This document shows, one piece after another, positions 1 through 8,783 of a stretch of 64,000 bases of DNA (positions within the stretch are counted from its first letter, which is position 1; the number at the start of each line of letters is the position of its first letter). Under the pieces are notes generated by a model. That model saw nothing but the letters and a program-made list of their open reading frames with translations. It searched no databases and had not been told where the DNA came from. The stretch comes from Acidobacteriaceae bacterium (lineage in GTDB: Bacteria; Acidobacteriota; Terriglobia; Terriglobales; Acidobacteriaceae). The stretch lies in contig CAHJWL010000005.1 in NCBI GenBank assembly GCA_903642235.1, positions 62,001 through 126,000 of the forward strand. Direction: 5' to 3'. The translations under genes were made by a program, and so were the position numbers.

Positions 1-320
1 AGAAGCTGGGGCAAGCGGCGAATGCAAACAGAAGAACGAAACAGTAAGGCAAGTGCAAAAGATAAGCGGAAGGCAGAAAAGCAGGTGTAACAGAAACGAA
101 ACAGAGACACACGTGCACGTACAGAGTGTTCGTCAGGCACCTCCTGTCAGGGCTGCTGCTGCCTCTAATCGCATCCTGCTGAGGCTTTCTGTTTTGCTTT
201 GCCCAGGCTCTTCTGGTCTGCACTTGCCAGAGCGGGCGGGGTCAGGGCAAGCAGGCCCGATGCTCAGCACGCCTGCGAAGGAGGGCGGTACACTCGGTCT
301 GCGGGTGAGGGGAGGAAAGG
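1..320. other. Leading region without a supported gene
   Basis: I see no convincing gene here. The open frames are short and have neither a good ribosome site nor a recognisable protein. A widely spaced inverted pair, CTTGCC at 223-228 and GGCAAG at 246-251, lies about 70-95 bases before the MerR gene. It could belong to that gene's control region, but it does not match the HAIR operator (CTTGAGT-N7-ACTCAAG) known for HspR. The stretch probably holds the promoter of the 321-1999 unit and the end of whatever lies to the left. Confidence 0.4.
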
Positions 321-824
321 ATGGCGACGAGGCGCAAGGGCAGGGGAGCGTACATGATTTCGGCGGTGGCGGAGATGTACGAGATTCATCCCCAGACGCT
401 GCGGCTGTATGAGCGGGAGGGCCTGCTCCGGCCGTCGCGATCGGATGGGAATACGCGGCTGTATACGGATGAGGATCTGGAACGGCTGGAGTTCATCTTG
501 AATCTGGCGCGGGATCTGGGAGTGAACATCGCCGGTATCGCGATCGTGCTGCAGATGCGCGAGCGGATGGAAGAGATGAATCGGCAGATGCAGGGCTTTG
601 TGGATTATGTGCGGACGGAGATGCTAAGCCGCATGCAAGGGTACGGGCAGACGCAGGAGGCAGGGCTGGTGCCGGTGGGACGGCCCATGGTGGTTCCGCC
701 TGTGAGTGCAGCGAGGACAGCGGGAACGAAAGGAGCGGAGCCGAGAGTTGCGGCGATCAAGGCAGCTGCTGTGAAGGTCTCAGGCGTCAGGATCTCGGCG
801 ACGAAGAAGCGGGCGGGCCGTTGA
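321..824 (+). CDS. MerR-family transcriptional regulator, HspR-like
   Basis: A DNA-binding regulator of 167 residues. The N-terminal winged helix-turn-helix (about residues 10-80) carries the stretch IHPQTLRLYEREGLLRPSR, then DGNTRLYTDEDLERL and DLGVNIAGI, which is the pattern of HspR, the MerR-family repressor of dnaK/clpB genes in actinobacteria and others. A helical segment about residues 80-105 should dimerise. The tail (about 110-167) is Ala/Lys/Arg-rich low complexity, unlike a metal-binding MerR. The start is set by GGAGG at 311-315, five bases before ATG. The stop overlaps the TTG start of the next gene (TTGA), so the two are translationally coupled. No chaperone gene is adjacent, so the HspR role is inferred from sequence only; another MerR subgroup is possible. 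Confidence 0.85.
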   Translation: MATRRKGRGAYMISAVAEMYEIHPQTLRLYEREGLLRPSRSDGNTRLYTDEDLERLEFILNLARDLGVNIAGIAIVLQMRERMEEMNRQMQGFVDYVRTEMLSRMQGYGQTQEAGLVPVGRPMVVPPVSAARTAGTKGAEPRVAAIKAAAVKVSGVRISATKKRAGR

Positions 825-1999
825 CAGTGCGTCACGGAGTCGAAAGAGGTCTGTTCTGGGTAGCGGTCGTGGGAACGGTGACGTCGACGATCTATAGCGT
901 GATGGTGGCGGTCGCGTCGGTTCGGTTCGGCCGACGGAAGCGGCGGGAGGACAGAAGGTCAACCCTGTACCTGCCGCCCGTGAGTGTGTTGAAGCCGCTC
1001 CACGGTGCGGAGCCGGGGCTTGAAGAGAGTTTGCGGCGCTTTTTCTTACAGGAGTATCCGGAGTACGAGGTGATCTTCTGCGCGCGACAGGAGAGTGATG
1101 CGGGGCTGCGGCTGGCGCGGCGTGTGGCGGCCGAGTACCCGGAAGTTCCGGCGCGGTTCATCGCGTGTGGCGAGCCACAGTTTCCGAATGCGAAGATGTG
1201 GTCGCTCGCGGTGCTGAGCGAGGCTGCGCGCTTCGAGACATTGGTGACGAGCGACGCGGACGCGCGGGTGGCGCCGGACTATCTGCGACGGTGTGTGCAG
1301 GTCCTGGCGGATGGGCGCACGGAGCTGGCATCGTGTCTTTATGTTGGCCGGACAGAGGGCGGCTTTGCGGCGCAGCTCGATGCGGTGGGCAAGAGTGTCG
1401 AGATGACGGGCGGCATTCTGGTAGCGGAGATGGTGGAACGCGGAACCAGGTTTGCGATCGGCGTGACGATGATCCTGCGGCGGCGGGCGTTTGCCGAGGC
1501 GGGCGGCTACGAGGAGCTCGGGCAGTTTTATGCCGAGGACTTTGTGCTTGGTAATCGGCTGGCGGAGCGGGGACATCACGTGCGGGTGGCGAATCACGTA
1601 ATCCGGCTGATGGTCCTTCCGCAGGGTCTGCGGTTGTCGTTCCTCGACCAGGTGCGATGGATGAAGAGCACGCGACGGTCACGGCCGGCAGGACATCTGG
1701 GAACGGGGTTGACGTTTGCAGTTCCGTTTGGCGCGATCGGCCTGCTGTGGGGGCTGGTGGCGGGGATGCCGGCGGCGGGGCTGCTGTGGCTGCTGGGGAC
1801 GTGTGTGGATCGGTGGCTGATGGCGGCGTTGGTGCTGTGGGCACTTGAGGATGAGCAACGAGGCTGGCCGACGGCGATCTATCCGGTGCGCGATCTGATG
1901 GGGGGAGCGGTCTGGGTGGCGAGCTATCTCGGCAGCCGCATGCAGTACCACGGTGGGGCGTATGAGCTTGATGCAGGAGGGAAGTTCCGGGCGGTGTAG
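821..1999 (+). CDS. Membrane glycosyltransferase, HpnI / ceramide glucosyltransferase-like
   Basis: A family 2/21 glycosyltransferase of 392 residues, membrane-anchored by an N-terminal segment (about 11-33) and C-terminal hydrophobic segments (about 285-345). The catalytic series is visible: SDADA at 144-148 (metal/nucleotide-sugar Asp), ED at 239-240 within YAEDFVLG, and QVRW at 277-280, the D,D,D,(Q/R)xxRW pattern of ceramide glucosyltransferases and hopanoid-associated HpnI. HpnI adds N-acetylglucosamine to bacteriohopanetetrol; acidobacteria commonly make hopanoids, so that is the likeliest role, but no other hpn gene is in view. The start is TTG at 821, overlapping the stop of the regulator by four bases; GTG at 827 is the alternative. 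A glycolipid role other than hopanoid is possible. Confidence 0.75.
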   Translation: MTVRHGVERGLFWVAVVGTVTSTIYSVMVAVASVRFGRRKRREDRRSTLYLPPVSVLKPLHGAEPGLEESLRRFFLQEYPEYEVIFCARQESDAGLRLARRVAAEYPEVPARFIACGEPQFPNAKMWSLAVLSEAARFETLVTSDADARVAPDYLRRCVQVLADGRTELASCLYVGRTEGGFAAQLDAVGKSVEMTGGILVAEMVERGTRFAIGVTMILRRRAFAEAGGYEELGQFYAEDFVLGNRLAERGHHVRVANHVIRLMVLPQGLRLSFLDQVRWMKSTRRSRPAGHLGTGLTFAVPFGAIGLLWGLVAGMPAAGLLWLLGTCVDRWLMAALVLWALEDEQRGWPTAIYPVRDLMGGAVWVASYLGSRMQYHGGAYELDAGGKFRAV

Positions 2000-2084
2000 T
2001 GGTAGGGTATGGCCGGTCGTGCTGTCTGGTGGTCAGGCGGGACCGGTTAGACGGCGGGTGTTGTACTCGAGAGGTCAGTTAAGC

Positions 2085-2122
2085 AGCAACGGCCCGGAGC
2101 GAGGGTGCTTCGGGCCGTTGCT
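2085..2122. terminator. Bidirectional terminator hairpin
   Basis: A 15-bp stem (arms 2085-2099 and 2108-2122, one G-T pair, core AACGGCCCG/CGGGCCGTT) with an 8-base loop. It lies between the convergent glycosyltransferase (stop 1999) and ferritin-like gene (stop 2141), 18 bases past the latter. Neither side has a long T run, so termination efficiency is unproven, but position and stem strength fit a shared terminator. Confidence 0.7.
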
Positions 2123-2140
2123 CTGTGCTTGGTAGTTCTG

Positions 2141-2998
2141 CTAGCTGAGGACGATGTTTCCGTTGAGGCCGTTCGGGAAGAAGCCGCCTTTGCTGATACC
2201 GCTCTTGCCGGTAGCACCATAGACAATTGCCAACACTTGTGAGGTGGTACGAACTGAATACAGGCCGGTCGTCGGGCTTGTGTTGAAGATCGTCGAGGCG
2301 GTTGGTGCTACGTCAAGGGCGTCGACGGCCGGAGACGGTACGTTCAGTGCGATGCAGAGCTGACGGAGGAAGCTCTCATGCTGCGATTCCGTGTCAAGGA
2401 TCTGTGAGGCATAGAGGACCGCTTGAGGATTTGAGACCAGATACTGCGCCCCGCCGCCGTAGGCACTGACGCCGACGGTCTCGAGCTGGCGGGCAGTAGT
2501 GAGGAAGGTAGCATCGGAGGAGACGGCACCCATCGCGGCAAGGTTGAGAGCCGGCAGACTTACCGGTGTGCCTCCGAGAGACGTAATCGTCGAACGGAGT
2601 AGTGCGACGTGCTCTGTCTCGTCGGTTGTGAGCTGGGCAGCGGCCGCTGTGACGGCCGGGTTGGTGAAAGTGACCTTTGCTCCGCCCGAGACGGCGCCGG
2701 GGCTGGTTCCAGTGATGCTGCTATCAAGAGGGTTGCCGGTGCTGATGTAGGAGTAGAAGCTTGCCTCAAGATACTCGAGGTTCAGAGCGAAGTTGAGCAC
2801 ATCGACAACGGAGGGCGCGGTGCTGGTGGCGACGGGCGCAAGCGGGCCAGCATCGCTGCATCCGGTGAGCGCGGCCGTGCCGGCGAGAGCACCGACGGCA
2901 CCAAGCGAGGTGAGAAAACCACGGCGAGAAGGGATCGAGATGGAGCGCTCTGAGAGGAGCAGGCCGGTCTCGTTGGAGGGTACTGTGGAGTTTGACAT
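2141..2998 (-). CDS. Tat-exported ferritin-like domain lipoprotein
   Basis: A 285-residue secreted protein with a ferritin-like four-helix domain (Ferritin_2 type). The N terminus has a twin-arginine signal (PSRRGFLTSLG) ending in a lipobox (LTGC), so it is probably exported folded by Tat and lipid-anchored. The domain shows candidate diiron ligands: FALNLEYLEASFYSY, DETEHVALLR (ExxH) and DTESQHESFLR. The function in this family is unknown; metal binding or oxidative-stress roles are assumed. The start is placed at 2998 rather than 3070, because GGGAGG lies 8 bases upstream and the protein then matches the layout of its neighbour. It is the second gene of a pair with the paralogue at 3071-3970, separated by 72 bases, and ends at a shared hairpin (2085-2122). 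Confidence 0.85.
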   Translation of the reverse strand: MSNSTVPSNETGLLLSERSISIPSRRGFLTSLGAVGALAGTAALTGCSDAGPLAPVATSTAPSVVDVLNFALNLEYLEASFYSYISTGNPLDSSITGTSPGAVSGGAKVTFTNPAVTAAAAQLTTDETEHVALLRSTITSLGGTPVSLPALNLAAMGAVSSDATFLTTARQLETVGVSAYGGGAQYLVSNPQAVLYASQILDTESQHESFLRQLCIALNVPSPAVDALDVAPTASTIFNTSPTTGLYSVRTTSQVLAIVYGATGKSGISKGGFFPNGLNGNIVLS

Positions 2999-3070
2999 TG
3001 ATCTTGCCTCCCGGCAAACGGTGTGGTGCGTGTATCGGACAGAGGTGGTGGACAGACGCGGAGACGGCAA

Positions 3071-3970
3071 CTAGGTCGACTTAATGTTGCCGTTGACGCC
3101 GTTCGGGAAGAAGCCACCGCTGGTGATGCCGGTCGCGGGCGTTGTGGTCATCGCGGTTGAGGCAGCGTAGACGACACCGAGCACCTGAACGGAGTTGCGC
3201 GCGGGAGAGAGTGCCGTGGTCGGCAGCACAATGAAGTAGTTCGAGCTTGTCGGTGGAACATCCTGGGCGTCAATCGCCGGGCTGGTTATGCCCTGCACGA
3301 TGCACTGGTAGTCCACGGCACCGGCATGCTGGCCTTCAGCGCCAAGAATTTGAGCCGCGGTGGTAAGGATCTGGGGGTTCGAGACCAGGAGCTGCGCGCT
3401 GCCGGCGTACGCGGAGTTACCAAGGGCTGTGAACTGGCGTGTAGTAGCCAGGAACTGTGCCTGCGTGGTTACGGCTCCCATCGCGTCGTATTTGATGAGC
3501 GGCTGCGGAATGGGTGTGCCGCCGAGGGTGGAGATGGCATTGCGGAGAAGCTCCACGTGATTCATCTCATCCTGCAGGAGAGATTTGGCCAAAGCCAGAG
3601 TGACTGCGTCAAGCTGCAGACCGGTGGGGAGGCCGGTTGGAGCGACAGCTCCGGTACCCATGTCGGCCGCGGAGAGGCCTGTTCCGCCAGAGGCTACGGA
3701 GTAGAAGTTTGCTTCGAGGTACTCGAAGTTGAGCGCAAAGTTGAGCACGTCGACTACCGATGGACCCGCAGTGGTGGTCTGCGCGGAGGCGGAGCTGCCG
3801 GAGAGAGCCGTCGCGGCAAGTGCGGCGCTGGCGAAGGAGGCCAGGAACCCGCGTCGGTTGAGGTGCAGGGTGGAGCGTTCAAAGGCGAGAAGGCGGCGAT
3901 CGGTTGCAAGCTGCTCTTCAGTGACGAAATCTGCGGGGCAGAGAAGAGACCGGTACGTTTTGTTAGACAA
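3071..3970 (-). CDS. Tat-exported ferritin-like domain protein
   Basis: A 299-residue paralogue of the downstream neighbour. It has a long N-region, a twin-arginine motif (NRRGFLASF), a hydrophobic stretch and an ASA-Q cleavage site, and no lipobox, so it should be released outside the cytoplasmic membrane. The mature part starts with PSVVDVLNFALNFEYLEANF, nearly identical in design to the other copy, and contains LQDEMNHVELLRNAI (ExxH) and GAEGQHAGA as further helix ligands. The start is TTG at 3970, preceded by GGGAGG at about 5 bases; no better ATG exists. Pairing a Tat lipoprotein with a soluble version suggests a two-part exported system, but the role is not known. Confidence 0.85.
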   Translation of the reverse strand: MSNKTYRSLLCPADFVTEEQLATDRRLLAFERSTLHLNRRGFLASFASAALAATALSGSSASAQTTTAGPSVVDVLNFALNFEYLEANFYSVASGGTGLSAADMGTGAVAPTGLPTGLQLDAVTLALAKSLLQDEMNHVELLRNAISTLGGTPIPQPLIKYDAMGAVTTQAQFLATTRQFTALGNSAYAGSAQLLVSNPQILTTAAQILGAEGQHAGAVDYQCIVQGITSPAIDAQDVPPTSSNYFIVLPTTALSPARNSVQVLGVVYAASTAMTTTPATGITSGGFFPNGVNGNIKST

Positions 3971-4275
3971 AAGGACCTCCCGTAGGTGGGCATAAGTCCA
4001 CGAGGGGACTGGCCTTGCCGACGTGTGTGTTGAATGATTGAAGTTGATTCCCGTCAGTCTCTACGATTGCGCTGACAGCACGTGCTCTCTATGTAGAGAG
4101 TCAGGAACAGGGTGGGGTTGGCTGCTATTCCGGGGGCTTTCACGGGATCAAGGTATACGTGCGCCTGCCTACCGCAAGTACGACGGTACCGCGAGATAGG
4201 AAGCCGGAGACGCAACTTTCCGAAGAGAGCGGTGTCTGGAGACAGTCAGCAAACAGAGATGACCGGAGACGCGCG
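3971..4275. promoter_or_regulatory. Upstream region of the ferritin-like pair with a 7+2+7 inverted repeat
   Basis: No gene is seen in these 305 bases. They should hold the promoter of the ferritin-like pair (read leftward) and the 3' end of the membrane glycosyltransferase unit. The one clear structure is the perfect inverted repeat CTCTCTA-TG-TAGAGAG at 4085-4100, about 115 bases before the TTG start at 3970. It has the size of a dimeric repressor operator. I could not pick a convincing -35/-10 pair. Confidence 0.4.
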
Positions 4276-6267
4276 TCAGGGGCGATTGGTGAGGATAGCT
4301 TTGCCGCCGGAGCTCTGGAGGGTGCGGGTGAAGCCGAAGCGGGCGAGGTCCGCGGAGCGAGCGTCAGCCCGGTAGGTGAGGAGGTAGAGGCGCCGTGGGC
4401 TGGCCCACAGTCTGTGCAAGGTGTCGTCGGTCTCGAAGATCGGCGGGGCGTCCGGCCAAAAGGATCCGTACCAGGGCCCGTTGATGCGGCCGTTGATTAG
4501 ATGAACGGTCTGATGCGTGTAGAAGAGGAGGCTGGAGCCGGCGGTGAGTTCGCCGTCGATCAGCAGCAGGTCTGGCGCAAGCGCGGAGGGAGCGGGATGC
4601 GCGTGCTGATCGAGAAGAATGCTCTGCGCGAGGAGTTTGGAGCCGAGAGTTGGATAGAACCGGGTAAGACCGGCATGGACTGAGAGCAGCAGCGCAGTGC
4701 TGGCCCCGGCGAGAGTGACATTGGCGGCAAAGGTCCGGCTGGATCGGCGAAGGGCAAAACACACGGGACCGATGACCAGCATGGCGAGAGCGCAGAGGGC
4801 GAGGGGAGGACGAAAGAGGCCCATTGCGGTGGGTGTGAGATCGAAGAGATGGCTGAGCGAGAGATTGTAACTGTCAGTGGTGTGGGCCAGCAGACTGGCG
4901 AGGTCGGTGCCGGGACGCGCACTTCGGGCTGTGACGGCAAAGACAATGCAGGCGGCAGCAAGGAGGGTGGTGAGAGGAACGAGGAACCAGCGGGACCAGG
5001 CGACAGCGCTTTGCCGTGCGAGATAGTCTTCTGTTGTTTGGTTGCGATCAGCGCGGGCGAGCAGGCCGCCGATAAGGAGCGCGAACGCGGGAAGGGCGGG
5101 AAGCGAGTAGTACTCCTGCCGCGCGGAGAGGGTAAAGAAGCCAAGGACGAGAACGATCCAGAGGGGAAGGGCGATGGCGCTTTGGTGGCAGCGGACGGCG
5201 CAAGCCTCCGCGCGGAGGTCGCGGAGGCGACTGGCGATGGCGCCCGGAAGAAAGGCGACCCAGGGAATGAGCCAAACGCCGGCAAGCGCGAGAAAGAGCG
5301 GGATGGGAACCTGGCCGTAGTCGTGAGGGATACGGCGGGAGAGAAAGCGAGCGATGTGCTCGTTATAGAGGTAGAACCAGGCCCAGCCGCCAGTCGCGGG
5401 GAGACCGACGCCGCGCGGGAGTGGAACGGCGGGATTTCGCAGAGCGGCCAGGATGTGCCATGGAAGAGCGAGAGCGAGAAATAACGTTGTGGCGGCGAAG
5501 AGATGGAGGTGTTTGAGCAGAGGGAGCTGGCGCGTGAGAGCGAGATACAGAAGTGCAAAACCCAGGGGAAAGACAAGGCCGATGAAGCCTTTGGTGAGAA
5601 GGCTGGCTGCAAGGGTGGCGGCGAAGGCAAGGCTGGGGACGCCTGCGTAAAGAAAGCGAGTTCCATTACCGCCGCAATCCGCGCCGTCGCTTAGAGGGGA
5701 CGCTTGAGTACGGGCGCGGTCCGCCGCGATCAGGAAGAGGTGAACAGACAGCGTGAGCCACAGGGTGACGATGATGTCCGGGATAAAGAAGCGGGTGTAC
5801 AGAAAGGGACCGATGGAGGTGCCAAGGGCAAGGGCGGCGTAGAGAGCGCCGCGATCGGGCGCATGAGCCGGAGAGATGGCGGCAAAGAGGCGCAGGCCGA
5901 GGGCATAGGTGGCAAGCAGGAGAGCGAGTGTGAGGAGAGCGAGAGGGAGGCGGGCGGCCCAGTCCGTGGCACCAAAGAGGTGCATGCTGCCGGCGGCAAG
6001 CCAGAACATAAGAGGCGGCTTGTCGAAGAAGCGGACGCTGTCGATGTAGGGAGTGACGAAGTCGTGGCGGACGAGCATCTGGCGGGCGATCTCGATGTAG
6101 ATGGAGTCCACATCGTCAAGAAGGCCGGGCAAGAAGAGGCAGCCCACATGCAGAATAAGCCAGGAAAGAACGATCAGGCCAACGGACGCCGGCCGCCAGC
6201 CCGCGGCAAGGGGCGCGTCGGAGGGGGTGGTGGACCGAGTAGAGGGGGACGGAAGCGTTGCATTCAT
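4276..6267 (-). CDS. ArnT-like / family 39 membrane glycosyltransferase
   Basis: A 663-residue polytopic membrane protein of the GT-C fold (dolichyl-phosphate-mannose/ArnT type). It should transfer a sugar from a polyprenyl-phosphate donor to a lipid or protein on the outer side of the inner membrane. The first extracytoplasmic loop holds the acidic motif LPGLLDDVDSIYI (about 48-60), followed by DKPPLMFWLAAGS, both standard for ArnT-like enzymes. Many hydrophobic segments follow, and a soluble C-terminal part (about 530-663) is typical of the family. Donor and acceptor cannot be read from sequence. A paralogue lies upstream (6545-8548) on the same strand, 277 bases away. The start ATG has only a weak GA-rich ribosome site. 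Confidence 0.82.
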   Translation of the reverse strand: MNATLPSPSTRSTTPSDAPLAAGWRPASVGLIVLSWLILHVGCLFLPGLLDDVDSIYIEIARQMLVRHDFVTPYIDSVRFFDKPPLMFWLAAGSMHLFGATDWAARLPLALLTLALLLATYALGLRLFAAISPAHAPDRGALYAALALGTSIGPFLYTRFFIPDIIVTLWLTLSVHLFLIAADRARTQASPLSDGADCGGNGTRFLYAGVPSLAFAATLAASLLTKGFIGLVFPLGFALLYLALTRQLPLLKHLHLFAATTLFLALALPWHILAALRNPAVPLPRGVGLPATGGWAWFYLYNEHIARFLSRRIPHDYGQVPIPLFLALAGVWLIPWVAFLPGAIASRLRDLRAEACAVRCHQSAIALPLWIVLVLGFFTLSARQEYYSLPALPAFALLIGGLLARADRNQTTEDYLARQSAVAWSRWFLVPLTTLLAAACIVFAVTARSARPGTDLASLLAHTTDSYNLSLSHLFDLTPTAMGLFRPPLALCALAMLVIGPVCFALRRSSRTFAANVTLAGASTALLLSVHAGLTRFYPTLGSKLLAQSILLDQHAHPAPSALAPDLLLIDGELTAGSSLLFYTHQTVHLINGRINGPWYGSFWPDAPPIFETDDTLHRLWASPRRLYLLTYRADARSADLARFGFTRTLQSSGGKAILTNRP

Positions 6268-6544
6268 GCTGCGGGTGCGAGTCTCTCTTCGGGTTAGCGG
6301 TCATGGTCTGATCGTGCACGGGTCGTTCCTGTGTCTGGGGAGGTGTTGCAGGTAAGACGGACTGAGAGGCGCGGTCGGATGTCCGTTCTGTGTAGCTTCC
6401 GGAGGGTGAGGGTGGTATGCGCTCTGCTCCGTGCTCAAAGCTTCTGTGATGCCTCCCTTGCTGGTCCCGAAAGCAAGAAGATATCTGGGCTCAAGAGGGA
6501 TACACACCTGAAGGCGACCGGGTCACAGAACCGCGAGGGTCCAG

Positions 6545-8548
6545 TTAATGGTCGAGAGGGCGATCGGTGTAAAGGCTCTTGCCCGAGACCTCGTAGAGCA
6601 GGAGTGCGGATGTGCGGAGATGGAGGTGGTCGAAGACATCACGACGTTCCAGCGGCACGAAGAGGAGCTTGCGCGGGCCGTTGCCCCATCCCCGCGTGAG
6701 GTCGGCTGCGGAGAGAAAGATGGGCGGGGCATCGGGAAAGGTGGAGCCGAAGAGCATGGAGGAGGAGCGGCCATCGACGAGCTGAACCTGCCGGCCCAGA
6801 TAGAACGGGATGGAGGAGCCGAAGGACTGGTCGCCGAAGAGCAGGACCTGGGTGTCGGGCGCGATCGCATGGGCGGCTTCGAGATGCTGGATTGTCTGGG
6901 CGAAGTCTCTGGACGAGAGCATGGTGCCGAAGCGGACGAGCGCGAGGTGTGCGGCAACGAGAAAGACAGCGGAGAACAGAGCGATGGAGACAGTAGCGGC
7001 GACATGGCGGCGTTGCTGGCGAGAGAGCCATGCGATGGCCGGACCAAAGGCGAAGGCGAGCGCGGCGAGGATGGCGGGTCGGCGGAGCGCAGCGAAGGAG
7101 GGACCGGTGAGATCGAAGAGATGCGACATGGAGAGCGTGTAGTCCCCCACGCTGCGATGAGCCAGCAGGCCGCCGATGTCGGGGTTGAAGGGAAGCGAGC
7201 GGGACTGCCAGAGGCCGACCAGCAGAGCGGCTGCGCAGAGGGCGCCGACAACGGTGAGGGTGGCGTGCGCGAAGGTGACGCAGGCGCGGGCGGCGCGATC
7301 GGCGGAGAAGGTTTGCTCAGCGCGGGTGATGGCGGCGGCGATCAGCATGAGCAGCGGCAGGTAGGCGGGAAAGGTGTAGTACTCCTGGTTGGTCGAGAGG
7401 GAAAAGAACACAAGAACCAGGAGCGTGTAGATCGTAAGAAGAAGAGCAGTGCGGCCGCGGGTGGTGGAGAGCGCACGCAGGCGCGGGAGGACGGGGCCGT
7501 GGGGCGGGCGGAGACGGCGGACGGCAAGAAGGATGCCGGCGGGAACGAACAGGCTCCAGGGAAAGAGCCAGACGGTGTGGAGCGACCAGTAGAGGTACCC
7601 GGGAAGTTTGTTGTAGTCCCTGGGGTAGCGCCGGCCGAGAAAGCGGAGAACGTGCTCATTGATGAAGTAGAACCAGAAGAAGCCGTGGCCGTTGAGGCCG
7701 TCGGTGTTACGCAGGCCGGCAAGGATGTGCCACGGGGCGGCGATGGCGAGCAGGATGAGGCTCCCGGTGATCGGCTTCAGGGCGGGGATGCGGCGAAGGC
7801 CGTCGGTGAGGATGAGGTAGAAGAGGGTGGCGCCGAAGAAGAAGACGAGGGCGACGAGGCCTTTGGTGAGGACGGCAAGGGCGAGGGCGGCCCACATGCC
7901 GTAGGGTCGCCAGGAGGCGGCCTTTACGGAGAGAGGAGCGGGTGCAAACGCGGGAAGCTCTCTCTCTGAACTGCGCTGTGCTGTCCCGTCGCTCGAGCGG
8001 ATCGCTGATCGATGAGGGGAGAGCTCAAGGGTGCAAAGGAAGAGGTAGAGGGCGAGCGAGAGCAGAAGGGAGAGCAGGACCTCCGGGATGAAGACACGGG
8101 TGAAGAGAAAGACGCCGGCGGAGGTGAGGACACCCAGCCCGGTGTAGAAGGCTGTTCGGGGATTGAAGGCCCGGGCGGCCCAGTGATAGCCGAGAAGCGC
8201 GAGCAGAAGCACACCGATCGATTGCGGGAGATGGGTGGCAAAGGTGTTGAAGCCGAAGAGGCGAAAGCTGAGAGCGACAAGCCAGTAGGGCAGAGGAGCT
8301 TTTTCAAGATAGCGGATGCCATCGATTTGCAGGGTGACCCAATCGCCGGAGAGAGCTATGTGGCGCGCGGCGCTGGCGTGCGAGGCATCGGCATCGTCGA
8401 GCAACGGCGGGGCAAAGAGGGCGGCGAAAAAGATTGCGAGCCAAAGGAGACCGAGAACGGTAAGGGCGGAGGAGCGGCGGGGGTCGGAGGCCGAAAGCGG
8501 CCGGCGCAGAGGCATGGATTTGGTGATCGGCGAGGCGAGATGGGCCAT
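6545..8548 (-). CDS. ArnT-like / family 39 membrane glycosyltransferase (paralogue)
   Basis: A 667-residue GT-C membrane glycosyltransferase with the same architecture as the downstream gene: acidic loop LLDDADASHASAARHIALSG, then EKAPLPYWLVALSFRLFG, about a dozen hydrophobic segments and a soluble C-terminal domain. The two are clearly related and were probably produced by duplication, with diverged C-terminal halves that may mean different acceptors. The gene is divergent from the Ppx/GppA gene (start 8784), so 8549-8783 should hold promoters for both. The start ATG at 8548 lacks a strong Shine-Dalgarno; an in-frame ATG at 8515 is the alternative. High GC leaves long antisense frames here that I do not consider genes. 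Confidence 0.82.
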   Translation of the reverse strand: MAHLASPITKSMPLRRPLSASDPRRSSALTVLGLLWLAIFFAALFAPPLLDDADASHASAARHIALSGDWVTLQIDGIRYLEKAPLPYWLVALSFRLFGFNTFATHLPQSIGVLLLALLGYHWAARAFNPRTAFYTGLGVLTSAGVFLFTRVFIPEVLLSLLLSLALYLFLCTLELSPHRSAIRSSDGTAQRSSERELPAFAPAPLSVKAASWRPYGMWAALALAVLTKGLVALVFFFGATLFYLILTDGLRRIPALKPITGSLILLAIAAPWHILAGLRNTDGLNGHGFFWFYFINEHVLRFLGRRYPRDYNKLPGYLYWSLHTVWLFPWSLFVPAGILLAVRRLRPPHGPVLPRLRALSTTRGRTALLLTIYTLLVLVFFSLSTNQEYYTFPAYLPLLMLIAAAITRAEQTFSADRAARACVTFAHATLTVVGALCAAALLVGLWQSRSLPFNPDIGGLLAHRSVGDYTLSMSHLFDLTGPSFAALRRPAILAALAFAFGPAIAWLSRQQRRHVAATVSIALFSAVFLVAAHLALVRFGTMLSSRDFAQTIQHLEAAHAIAPDTQVLLFGDQSFGSSIPFYLGRQVQLVDGRSSSMLFGSTFPDAPPIFLSAADLTRGWGNGPRKLLFVPLERRDVFDHLHLRTSALLLYEVSGKSLYTDRPLDH

Positions 8549-8783
8549 AGTTGCGTCTGCTCATGAGGATACCGTGAGGAGAGCCGGCCCGTGGTTTGCG
8601 CTTCGTGTCGGGGCCGAAAGGACAGGTCTGCTGCTGCGCCCGGAACGGAGCACGGAGCCTTCTTGAGAGTTGCGGAGACATGGCTGGTAAGTAATTGATG
8701 GCTGGCGTGTATCGTGCAGATGTCAGCATGTGCCGCATGTATGGAGCGCAGCACGAGCAGACACAGGGAGGGACACGGGGCGA

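Noticed and set aside
1..320. HAIR operator for HspR
   Set aside because: No CTTGAGT-N7-ACTCAAG-like element; only a wider CTTGCC/GGCAAG pair.
53..412. Rightward 119-residue frame at the left edge
   Set aside because: Low-complexity, no ribosome site, overlaps the MerR gene whose start and product are well supported.
6548..7969. Rightward 473-residue frame opposite the membrane glycosyltransferase
   Set aside because: Gly/Glu-rich antisense shadow of a clearly real gene with conserved motifs on the other strand.
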